From assembly GCA_020444325.1 (NCBI GenBank), contig JAHLLD010000001.1:124001-188000 (forward strand): 64,000 nucleotides of DNA, in the 5' to 3' direction. This DNA comes from a bacterium. GTDB lineage: Bacteria; Bacteroidota; Ignavibacteria; SZUA-365. Below, piece after piece: positions 8,153 to 15,497 of the stretch (its first letter is position 1; each line of letters begins with the position of its first letter). The position numbers and the translations under genes are program-made. The notes beneath the pieces are model-generated. The model was not told the DNA's origin. It saw nothing but the letters and a program-made list of their open reading frames with translations, and made no database searches.

Positions 8153-9630
8153 CCCGCTTCCTGCAATACATGCATGCCGACACGGCATTTGAAACCGACA
8201 CGCCTGTTTCCTGGAAAGAGGCTGTCGGTTTCCTTCTTGGCGTCGTCGCCTTCATGGTCGTTGCTTTCCTCATGCATCTCGAATTTTTCGCCGCCATCGC
8301 CGTCGTGGGCGTCATCGGCGGCGTGCTGGTGCTGCAGAGTCCCATGACCTGGATGACGCTCTCCATCCTCGGCTTCCTCGGCGTGTTCTGGGCGCCCGAG
8401 GCCGGGATGACCCCGATCGAGCTCCTGCATTCCATGCTGATATTCGGCGGGATGCTGTGGTGGACCTTCCACCGCCTCGTCATCGCGAAAAAGCCTATAG
8501 AGTGGACCGTGGGCGGACTGCTTTTCTTCGCGCTGTTCCTCCAAATGGTGCTGATGGTGCCACTCTCCCTCGGCTATGACGCGGACGGCTATATCCTGCT
8601 GCGCGAGCTGGCCATCCTTTCCACCATCCTGCTCTTCATTCCCATTGCACATGAAGCCGACACCTTCTTCAAGCAGAAAGTGCTGTTCGGCGCCATGGTT
8701 GTCGTCCTCTCCCTGCTTGCGGTGCGGAATATCTACACGTACAAGACGCGCGTGATCGAAGCCGTGTACGCCTGGCAGGTCGGCGCCAGCCGTTCCGCCG
8801 AAACCTTTTTCCTCATCTTCATCGCCACCGTCATTGGTGCGGCGCTGCTGATTTCCGCCTGGCGCTTCCGCAGCTGGATATTCTGGGCCGCGTTTTTCGT
8901 CCTCGGTGCCGCCGCGACCATCCTCTCCTTCTACCGCACGCTGTGGGTGGCATTCTTCGTGAGCGTCGCCACGATGGGCGTGGTGCTCGGCGCGCAGTAC
9001 TGGAAGCGCGGGCTGGCCTATTTCGCCGTGAGCATTGTACTGCTCGGGGCCATGTACCCGGTGTTTCTCGAGGACGTTATTCCCTTCGACGTCATGTGGC
9101 GCTCGATATCCGCCCGCTTTGAATCCATCGGCGAGTACGGGCAGGATGTCTCCGTACGCAACCGCGACGCCGAAGCCTGGGCCAGCATTGACGACATCGA
9201 CGGGAACTGGTTTCTGGGGAAAGGACTCTCCACTCCCGTCCAGCATTACAAGCTCACCACCGAAAGCACCATTTTCACGACGTGGACGCACAACGGCTAC
9301 GCCTGGATACTCAACCATTACGGCATACTCGGCACGCTGCTGCTGTTCTCATCGTACTTCGCGTACATCTTTCTCGGACTGCGCATGGAGCGGCAGCTGC
9401 GACGGCTGCCCGACATTCCCCCGCACATCCGCTTCCGATGGCGCACGGCCATTGCCTGCGGTATCGCCATCATCGTGGCGAATTTCTTTGTGTCCATCAC
9501 CGTGAATCAGTTCCTGAGTCATGAGGGGGGGTTGGTGTTCGCCATGGTGTATGGGTTGTTTGAGGCGTGGAGGAGGAAGATAAACGACCTCGAGAAAGCG
9601 AAAATCACAGCTTCTGAGGCGAACGCGTGA
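8149..9630 (+). CDS. Wzy polymerase / O-antigen ligase-like membrane protein
   Basis: The protein has 493 residues and about 10-12 predicted membrane helices. A large loop near residues 310-385 contains RNRDAEAWASIDD, FLGKGLSTP and TWTHNGYAWILNHYG; the His-Asn plus GxG pattern is typical of the Wzy/WaaL periplasmic loop. By family and context it probably polymerises repeat units. An ORF start at 8104 is possible, but I chose the ATG at 8149 because it overlaps the Wzz stop (ATGA) and is preceded by AAGGA. Its last codon and stop lie in a GCGTGA hexamer that begins a hairpin array. Substrate specificity cannot be read from the sequence. Confidence 0.8.
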   Translation: MTRFLQYMHADTAFETDTPVSWKEAVGFLLGVVAFMVVAFLMHLEFFAAIAVVGVIGGVLVLQSPMTWMTLSILGFLGVFWAPEAGMTPIELLHSMLIFGGMLWWTFHRLVIAKKPIEWTVGGLLFFALFLQMVLMVPLSLGYDADGYILLRELAILSTILLFIPIAHEADTFFKQKVLFGAMVVVLSLLAVRNIYTYKTRVIEAVYAWQVGASRSAETFFLIFIATVIGAALLISAWRFRSWIFWAAFFVLGAAATILSFYRTLWVAFFVSVATMGVVLGAQYWKRGLAYFAVSIVLLGAMYPVFLEDVIPFDVMWRSISARFESIGEYGQDVSVRNRDAEAWASIDDIDGNWFLGKGLSTPVQHYKLTTESTIFTTWTHNGYAWILNHYGILGTLLLFSSYFAYIFLGLRMERQLRRLPDIPPHIRFRWRTAIACGIAIIVANFFVSITVNQFLSHEGGLVFAMVYGLFEAWRRKINDLEKAKITASEANA

Positions 9631-9705
9631 GTCCCGATAAATCGGGACGCTGGAGCTCCGCTGACGCGGAGCGCGGGAGCGCCTCTGACGAGGCGCGCGT
9701 GAAGA
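9625..9705. repeat. Hairpin-hexamer array at the wzy/wzx junction
   Basis: GCGTGA (9625-9630) is followed by the hairpin GTCCCGAT-AA-ATCGGGAC, then GCTGGA, then GCTCCGC-TGAC-GCGGAGC, GCGGGA, GCGCCTC-TGAC-GAGGCGC and GCGTGA. The first hexamer contains both the TGA of the upstream gene and a GTG start for the downstream one. The array is translated as the first 25 residues or so of the Wzx-like protein if that GTG is used. Confidence 0.85.
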
Positions 9706-11174
9706 CGGAAGGGGCGGGGGTGCTGTCGCATGGGATTATTTCGATGCTGGCGTATGGGGTGAATTTCGGGGCGAGTTTTTTTGCTGTGATCGGGATAATG
9801 CGGTTGATGGACAAGGGGTCGTACGGACTCTTTTCCCTCGCGATTACGATAGTCGCGAGTACGTCGATGATTGCGGATTTCGGGATTAGTCCCGTCATCA
9901 TGCGCCGGCTCGCCATCAATCCCGGCCGGTCGGGGAGCATTTTGCTCGAGGCGACGTCGCTGCGCTTTCTGCTGCTGCTGCCGACATGGATTGTCACCGT
10001 GGCGGTGGGCTGGTGGCAGGAGCCGACATGGGATTTCATGTGGCTGCTCAACATCATGCTGCTCAATGCCGTGGTGAGTTCAAAAGTGCCCGTCATCCGC
10101 GGCACGCTCGAAGCGTTCTACCGGTCGCAGTCCCGCATGGGACTCCCCACCCTGACCATGGCCATCGACAGCCTCGTACTGCTTACCTCCGTGCTGCTCT
10201 TCCCCCTGCTCTTCACTGCACCCTACACCGCCATGCTGCTGTACACGGCCAGCAATCTCCTGGGCGCCGTGCTGCTGACCGTGTTGAGCGTTCGTTTTGC
10301 GCGCAAGCTCAACACCGAGCCCGTGCGGATTACGCGGGCGGGCATGCGCGATCTGCTGGTCGCCAGCGCTCCCCTCGCCGTGTACCTGCTGCTGCATGCC
10401 GTGCATCTCGGTGCGGATGCCGTTCTGCTCAAGCGTTTCCACGGCGCCGTGCAGGTCAGTGATTTTACCGCCGCGATGCGGATCATGAGTCCCCTCGCCG
10501 TCTTCCCCACCATCATCGCCATTTCCGTCGCGCCATATTTCGCCCGCGCCAGCGTGGCGGAGGATGAAGAGCAGCGGCAGCGCATGTCCCGTCTCTTCTC
10601 CCTCAGCGTCAAGACGCTGCTGGTGGGCGCCGTGCTGCTGGCGGGACTCGGCATCACCAATGCCGGCGTGATCATTGATCTGCTGGTAAAAGGGAAATTC
10701 GCCGATTCCATCATCCCGATGAGCATACTGTTCATCGCCTTCGTCCCGATGTCCCTCAACATGTTCCTCGTCGAAATCAACAATGCCCGGGGACACCTCA
10801 GCCTCAACACCCGCTTCGCCGGCATCCTCGCCGTGTTCACCGTTGCGGCCGGACTGCTGCTGATCGGCCCCTATTCCGCCACCGGCGCGGCCGTGGGACG
10901 ACTCATCGCCATCATCGCCGGCATGATTTACCTCCTCCTCCGCTCCCGCACCGGCATCACCGTCGCCATGAAACCCGTCATCTGGAAATCCGCCCTCCTG
11001 GGGTTTGTTCTCGTCGCGTCCAACGAGTTGCTGTCTTCTCTCCACTGGGTGGTCGCCAACAGCCTGTCCGTTGGTATCGTCGCAGTGCTCTTCATTGTGC
11101 TACGCGTGTACTCACCTGCCGAGATTGAGCAATGGCGCATGCAAATCTCGTCGCTGTTGCGACGAGATGCTTGA
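9627..11174 (+). CDS. Oligosaccharide flippase (Wzx, MATE/MOP superfamily)
   Basis: It is an inner-membrane protein expected to flip undecaprenyl-linked repeat units. It has 515 residues from the GTG at 9627 and about 14 hydrophobic segments. The first starts at HGIISMLAYGVNFGASFFAVIG, with the typical MRLMDKGSYGLFSLAITIV and a C-terminal polysaccharide-biosynthesis region. The first 25 residues or so (including SPDKSGR) derive from hairpin repeats. GTG at 9699, just after the array, is an alternative start that would give a conventional N-terminus. The ORF overlaps the preceding gene by 4 bases (GTGA). It forms the Wzx/Wzy/Wzz set with its neighbours. Confidence 0.88.
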   Translation: MSPDKSGRWSSADAERGSASDEARVKTEGAGVLSHGIISMLAYGVNFGASFFAVIGIMRLMDKGSYGLFSLAITIVASTSMIADFGISPVIMRRLAINPGRSGSILLEATSLRFLLLLPTWIVTVAVGWWQEPTWDFMWLLNIMLLNAVVSSKVPVIRGTLEAFYRSQSRMGLPTLTMAIDSLVLLTSVLLFPLLFTAPYTAMLLYTASNLLGAVLLTVLSVRFARKLNTEPVRITRAGMRDLLVASAPLAVYLLLHAVHLGADAVLLKRFHGAVQVSDFTAAMRIMSPLAVFPTIIAISVAPYFARASVAEDEEQRQRMSRLFSLSVKTLLVGAVLLAGLGITNAGVIIDLLVKGKFADSIIPMSILFIAFVPMSLNMFLVEINNARGHLSLNTRFAGILAVFTVAAGLLLIGPYSATGAAVGRLIAIIAGMIYLLLRSRTGITVAMKPVIWKSALLGFVLVASNELLSSLHWVVANSLSVGIVAVLFIVLRVYSPAEIEQWRMQISSLLRRDA

Positions 11175-11405
11175 GCGGCGCTACGCGCCGCGCGGGGGCA
11201 CCGCTACGCGGTGCGCGTGAGTTCCGCTGCGCGGAACGCGTGAGCGACACTTCGTGTCGCGTTTTTTCGCGCCGTCTCCGTCCGCCGAAGCTTGAGCGAA
11301 GCTTGAGCGAAGCTTGAGCGAAGGAGGAAGGCACTCAAGCGTGCCGCAAGGCACTCAAGCGTGCCGCAAGGCACTCAAGCGCGGAGCGAAGCGACGCTCT
11401 CGCGC
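11172..11405. repeat. Intergenic hairpin-hexamer array
   Basis: Clean modules occur in order: GCGGCGC-TAC-GCGCCGC, GCGGGG, GCACCGC-TAC-GCGGTGC, GCGTGA, GTTCCGC-TGC-GCGGAAC, GCGTGA, GCGACAC-TTC-GTGTCGC. After these come three tandem 11-bp units GCTTGAGCGAA (about 11288-11320) and 2.5 tandem 20-bp units containing GGCACTCAAGCGTGCC. The array fills most of the 284 bases between the flippase and the fusion gene. No ORF or promoter can be supported here. Confidence 0.85.
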
Positions 11406-11458
11406 GTCGAAGTACTGCTTCGATTGGCGCATACCGCTAAATGCCTTACTTTTGTAGA

Positions 11459-12871
11459 ATGACAAAGAAACGCACCATAATAGACTACTTCGACTCCCAG
11501 GCGGGGATGCGGGGGAAGGGCCGGCGGCGCTTTGGGTACTTTTACCGCATGCTGGAGAACTACCTGCGCTTTTATGTGCCGGAAGGCAGCCGCGTGCTGC
11601 TGGTGGGGTGTGGAACGGGGGAATTGCTCGCCGCATTGAATCCCGGCGAGGGTGTGGGAGTGGATATTAGTCCCGCCATGATCGCCGAAGCGCGGACCAA
11701 TTATCCCCACTACGAATTCATCGAAGGCGACATCGAAACGCTGGAAATGGACCGCCAGTTCGACGTGGTAATTTTTTCGGATGTGATCGGCTATCTCGAC
11801 GACATTCAGGCGACCTTCGACCGGGTGCGCCAGTGGTGTACCCCCGAGACGCGGGTGATGATCACGTACTTCAACATTTTCTGGCAGATGCCGCTGCGGC
11901 TGGCCGAGCGCATGCGCATGAAACTGCGCACGCCATTTTTCGCCTGGCTGGATCCGGACGACATCGCCAATCTGCTCGACCTCGCGGAATTCGACATCAT
12001 CCGCAAGAACCGCAAGGTGCTGTTTCCCGTCTGGCTCCCGCTTATCAGCTGGCTGTTCAACTACGTTTTCGCCAACCTGCCGCTGCTGCGCAACCTCTGT
12101 CTGCTCGAAGTCGTCTCGGCGCGACTCAAACCGGTGAAATCCGCCCGCGAGGAGAAATCCGTCACCGTGCTGATTCCCACACGCAACGAACGCGGCAACA
12201 TCGCCGCGGCGCTGGATCGTCTGCCGCAGTTCGGATCCCATGTCGAAGTGCTGTTTGTGGATGGACACAGTACGGACGGGACGCTCGACGAGATCGAGGC
12301 GCAGGCGAAGGCGCGACCTGAAATGGACATCCGCTGGTTCTCGCAGGATGGCAAGGGAAAAGGCGACGCCGTGCGCAAGGGTTTTGCGAACGCGAAATGT
12401 GATATCCTCATGATTCTCGATGCCGACCTGACCGTTCCCCCCGAAGAGCTGCCGAAGTTTTACGAGGCCATCGTCGAAGGCAAAGGCGAGTTCATCAACG
12501 GCTCGCGCCTGGTGTATCCGATGGAAGACCGTGCCATGCGTTTCCTCAATGTGCTGGGAAACAAGTTCTTCAGTGTCATCTTCACCTGGCTGCTGGATCA
12601 GCGCTTCAAGGACACGCTCTGTGGCACCAAGGTACTGACGCGCGAGAATTACAATCGCGTGGCGGCGGGACGACATTATTTCGGCGACTTCGATCCCTTC
12701 GGGGATTTTGACCTCATCTTCGGCGCGGCCAAGCTGAACCTGAAGATTACGGAAGTACCGATTCGCTACCGCGAGCGCACCTACGGCAGCACGAACATCA
12801 GCCGCTTTTCGCATGGATGGATTCTGCTGAAAATGTGCGTGTACGCATACAAGAAGATCAAGATGATTTAG
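11459..12871 (+). CDS. SAM methyltransferase - family 2 glycosyltransferase fusion
   Basis: A bifunctional protein of 470 residues from the ATG at 11459. Residues about 25-220 form a class I methyltransferase: VLLVGCGTGELLAAL (SAM motif I), GVGVDISPAM, and FDVVIFSDVIGYLDD. Residues about 233-470 form a GT2/DPM1-like domain: VTVLIPTRNERGNI, VLFVDGHSTDGT, ILDADLTVPPEEL (DxD-like DAD), and YRERTYGSTNISRF. The linker is hydrophobic (LFPVWLPLISWLFNYVFANL). It probably transfers a sugar to a polyprenyl phosphate or the growing glycan and methylates a related substrate. The fusion suggests the two steps act together; substrates are unknown. Upstream is the hairpin array; the next gene starts 21 bases downstream. 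Confidence 0.85.
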   Translation: MTKKRTIIDYFDSQAGMRGKGRRRFGYFYRMLENYLRFYVPEGSRVLLVGCGTGELLAALNPGEGVGVDISPAMIAEARTNYPHYEFIEGDIETLEMDRQFDVVIFSDVIGYLDDIQATFDRVRQWCTPETRVMITYFNIFWQMPLRLAERMRMKLRTPFFAWLDPDDIANLLDLAEFDIIRKNRKVLFPVWLPLISWLFNYVFANLPLLRNLCLLEVVSARLKPVKSAREEKSVTVLIPTRNERGNIAAALDRLPQFGSHVEVLFVDGHSTDGTLDEIEAQAKARPEMDIRWFSQDGKGKGDAVRKGFANAKCDILMILDADLTVPPEELPKFYEAIVEGKGEFINGSRLVYPMEDRAMRFLNVLGNKFFSVIFTWLLDQRFKDTLCGTKVLTRENYNRVAAGRHYFGDFDPFGDFDLIFGAAKLNLKITEVPIRYRERTYGSTNISRFSHGWILLKMCVYAYKKIKMI

Positions 12872-12892
12872 ACACCATCGGACTGCCCGCGT

Positions 12893-14407
12893 ATGCTCAA
12901 CCGCACTGCATTCCTCGGGACGCTCATTCTCGCCCTTGCGCTGGGAACGGCGTCCTTCTTCATCCATCAATCCAACTACCCCCTGACCTACGACGAAGGC
13001 GATTACTACGTCGCCGTGCAGCAGGGACTGTGGACGAACTGGACGGATAACGACGACATCTCCATCATCACCTTCGCGCAGATGGGCATCGACGCCATCA
13101 GCGATCCCGGCGCGCGGGCGCGACTGTCGGATTACATCCGCTCGTCCGGCAGCACCATGTTCCACCGTCACTACCATCCCCCCCTGGCGTTTTATCCCGC
13201 CATTGCGCTGCAGCCGATGCTCGACGCACTGCCCCTGCATGAGCAGCTGCGCTACGCAAACCTGTTCTGGCTTTTCCTCTGGATAGCCGTGCTCGCCGTG
13301 CTGGGATGGCTGTACGAGGATGTGCGGAGTCCCGTCTTCCTCATCCTCCCCGCCTCCGCCGCCTGGGGAATGGCCGTGGTGGGATTCAACATGCATCTGC
13401 CCTTCGGCATGCTCGCTTCGCTGTTTCTTCTCTGCTGGTACCTTTACGACAGACTGGGACACCGCGCACTGCGTCACGCCGCGCAGTTCTTTTTCGCGGC
13501 CTCCTGCGCCACGGTGGAATACGGCATGTTCCTGCTGTTCTTCATCGTCCTCTGGGGCGTGATCGCCTGGTGGCGCAGCGATGAAAAGCGCGCGTTCCTG
13601 CGTTCGGCACTTGCCGCGGCGGGATGGACACTGCTCTTTCTCGCGCTGCTCTGGCCCGCGGGCGTTATCAATGCGAACCTGGCCAAAAGCTGGACCTTCG
13701 TGATGTACATCTCGCTGTTCCGACTCGGCAGTGAGCCCGTGGCCTTTGCCGGGTGGGGGACGCTGCTGCTCGAGAAGTGGAATTCCAATCCCGTAGAACT
13801 TCTGATCATGCTGGGATTGCTGGTGAGCGTGCTCGTGCGCTGGCGCCGGATGCTCAAGTACGGCAGCCTGTTCACGACGGCGGGCTTCATGCTCGCGCTG
13901 CTGTACCTGCAGACAAATCCCACGCTCGTGTATCGCTGGTACCTGTTTCCCGCGGCGGCCGTGGCCTTTGTGCTTCCCGCCTTTGTGCTCAGCTGGCGCA
14001 TGCACAGCGCAGCGGGACGCATTGATTTGACGGACCGTCGTCCCTCACGCCGCGGCTGGATGCTCGCCGCCTGGCCCGTGCTGGCCATCGCGCTGTTCAT
14101 CTCCTCCGTCCTTCTCGTGCCGGAGCCCGACTACACCGATCTGAAAGCGATGAATTCCTATGTCCGCGCCGCGCAGCCCACGCACATCACGCTGCCCCGC
14201 AGTCTCTATTCCTCCCTTCGTCCCTACCTCCCCGCCACCACCATCGTCAGCTACCACGACGTCGCGTACCCCGACATGGCGATTGACGATAGCGTCGCAG
14301 TATGGCGCGCGCAGGGTATGACGATTCTGCCAGCCAGCACCGGCATCGCCGGGGATACGCTCATCGGGGAGTATGTGGTGATTGCGCGCAATGGAAAAAT
14401 GGAATGA
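12893..14407 (+). CDS. Polytopic membrane protein, probable GT-C (GT39/PMT-like) glycosyltransferase
   Basis: The 504-residue protein has one N-terminal helix (FLGTLILALALGTASFFI), a first extracytoplasmic loop with LTYDEGDYYVAV, then about 10 further helices and a soluble C-terminal tail of about 75 residues. An acidic Asp-Glu pair in the first loop is the catalytic hallmark of GT-C enzymes that use polyprenyl-phosphate sugars. The preceding gene encodes a DPM1-like domain that could make such a donor, which supports the assignment. I do not recognise a precise family. It may add a side sugar to the repeat unit on the periplasmic face. The start is the ATG at 12893. Confidence 0.62.
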   Translation: MLNRTAFLGTLILALALGTASFFIHQSNYPLTYDEGDYYVAVQQGLWTNWTDNDDISIITFAQMGIDAISDPGARARLSDYIRSSGSTMFHRHYHPPLAFYPAIALQPMLDALPLHEQLRYANLFWLFLWIAVLAVLGWLYEDVRSPVFLILPASAAWGMAVVGFNMHLPFGMLASLFLLCWYLYDRLGHRALRHAAQFFFAASCATVEYGMFLLFFIVLWGVIAWWRSDEKRAFLRSALAAAGWTLLFLALLWPAGVINANLAKSWTFVMYISLFRLGSEPVAFAGWGTLLLEKWNSNPVELLIMLGLLVSVLVRWRRMLKYGSLFTTAGFMLALLYLQTNPTLVYRWYLFPAAAVAFVLPAFVLSWRMHSAAGRIDLTDRRPSRRGWMLAAWPVLAIALFISSVLLVPEPDYTDLKAMNSYVRAAQPTHITLPRSLYSSLRPYLPATTIVSYHDVAYPDMAIDDSVAVWRAQGMTILPASTGIAGDTLIGEYVVIARNGKME

Positions 14408-14435
14408 TGGAAATATTGAAATATCACATCGATGC

Positions 14436-14551
14436 ATCGTCCCCACGCTCCGCGTGGGGACGGGGATCCCGAACGCTCTGCGTTCATTCGATCACACAAA
14501 TCGCCGCAGAGCGGCGCTTCAAGACGTCCCCACGCAGAGCGTGGGGACGAT
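14436..14551. repeat. CGTCCCCACGC element, copy 3
   Basis: A left hairpin at 14438-14462 and a right hairpin at 14525-14549 form ATCGTCCCC/GGGGACGAT termini. The interior again holds GAACGCTCTGCGTTC and CGCCGCAGAGCGGCG. It occupies most of the 178-base gap between the GT-C-like gene and the next GT2 gene. Confidence 0.9.
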
Positions 14552-14585
14552 GAGTTTTCTTCATATTCCCGATAACGGGTAACAT

Positions 14586-15488
14586 GTGCAGAGAGTAACC
14601 GCAGGCATATTGAGCTACAACCGGAAGGCGGCGTTGAAGGTGACGCTGGATGCGGTGCTGGCGATACCGGGATTACGCGTCGTGGTGATCGACAATGCAT
14701 CGAAGGACGGCAGTGCGGAAATGCTGCGTGCGGAATACGGGCGCGAGCAATGGCCACAGCTGCGCTGCATCTTTCTGGAAGAGAACCAGGGGATTGCCGC
14801 GCGCAACATTTTCATGCAGGAAGTAGTGACCGACTTTTTCCTGACGCTGGACGATGACAGCTGGCCGCGGTCGGCAAAGGATCTCGTGCGCATGCTGGAG
14901 CTGATGGAACGGGATGCGCGCGTCGCCTCGATATGCGCATCCTGCATACACCCCGACACCGGCGTGGCGGAGACCGCGGGCATCGAGCGCTTCGCTTCAG
15001 GCGGCGATGCCGCACGGGGATACGACGTTGTCAACATTGCGGCGGGCGGATCGCTGCTGCGGATGGAAGCGCTCAGGCAGACCCATGGCTACGGGGAAGA
15101 ATTTTTCTGGGGACGTGAGGAAAACGACCTCGCCTTTCAGCTGCTGCAGAAAGGATGGCGCGTGGTGTATTTCCCTGACGCCGTCGTCTGGCATGCCATG
15201 AGTGCCACGGGACGCAATGTGTACCGCCGCTTGCAGTACGTAACGCGCAACAGCATCTGGCTGCTGTGGAAATACTTCCCGCTCGTCATCGCTTTTCCCC
15301 TCGCCACGCTTTTCACATTGCGCCGGCTTCTTGCTATAATAGTTGATCCACGCCGCCTGGCGCCCGTGCTCAAGGGCGCAGCGAGCGGGTTTGCCGCACT
15401 CCCCGCGCGCCGCCGAAGCGGCCGGCGTTTCACGATGAAGCAGAGCTGGCAGCTGCGCGGCTGGTTCCTCAAAACGCTCTACGAATAA
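14586..15488 (+). CDS. Family 2 glycosyltransferase
   Basis: It is a cytoplasmic inverting GT-A enzyme of 300 residues. The N-terminus VTAGILSYNRKAALKVTL, VVVIDNASKDGSAEML (nucleotide-binding), and FFLTLDDDSWPR (the metal-binding DxD region, here DDD) are visible. GEEFFWGREENDLAFQLL is the C-terminal GT2 ED motif. The C-terminus has a hydrophobic stretch (FPLVIAFPLATLFTL) that may associate with the membrane. The start is GTG at 14586; an ATG two bases earlier is out of frame. The next gene starts 9 bases after its stop. Donor and acceptor cannot be deduced; rhamnosyl-type transferases share this layout. Confidence 0.85.
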   Translation: MQRVTAGILSYNRKAALKVTLDAVLAIPGLRVVVIDNASKDGSAEMLRAEYGREQWPQLRCIFLEENQGIAARNIFMQEVVTDFFLTLDDDSWPRSAKDLVRMLELMERDARVASICASCIHPDTGVAETAGIERFASGGDAARGYDVVNIAAGGSLLRMEALRQTHGYGEEFFWGREENDLAFQLLQKGWRVVYFPDAVVWHAMSATGRNVYRRLQYVTRNSIWLLWKYFPLVIAFPLATLFTLRRLLAIIVDPRRLAPVLKGAASGFAALPARRRSGRRFTMKQSWQLRGWFLKTLYE

Positions 15489-15497
15489 ATACCACCG

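Noticed and set aside
6587-8188. Long reverse-strand open frames opposite the polysaccharide genes (for example here and at 11375-14005, 23044-25482).
   Set aside because: They are complements of well-supported genes in GC-rich DNA, His/Arg/Glu-rich with no domain pattern.
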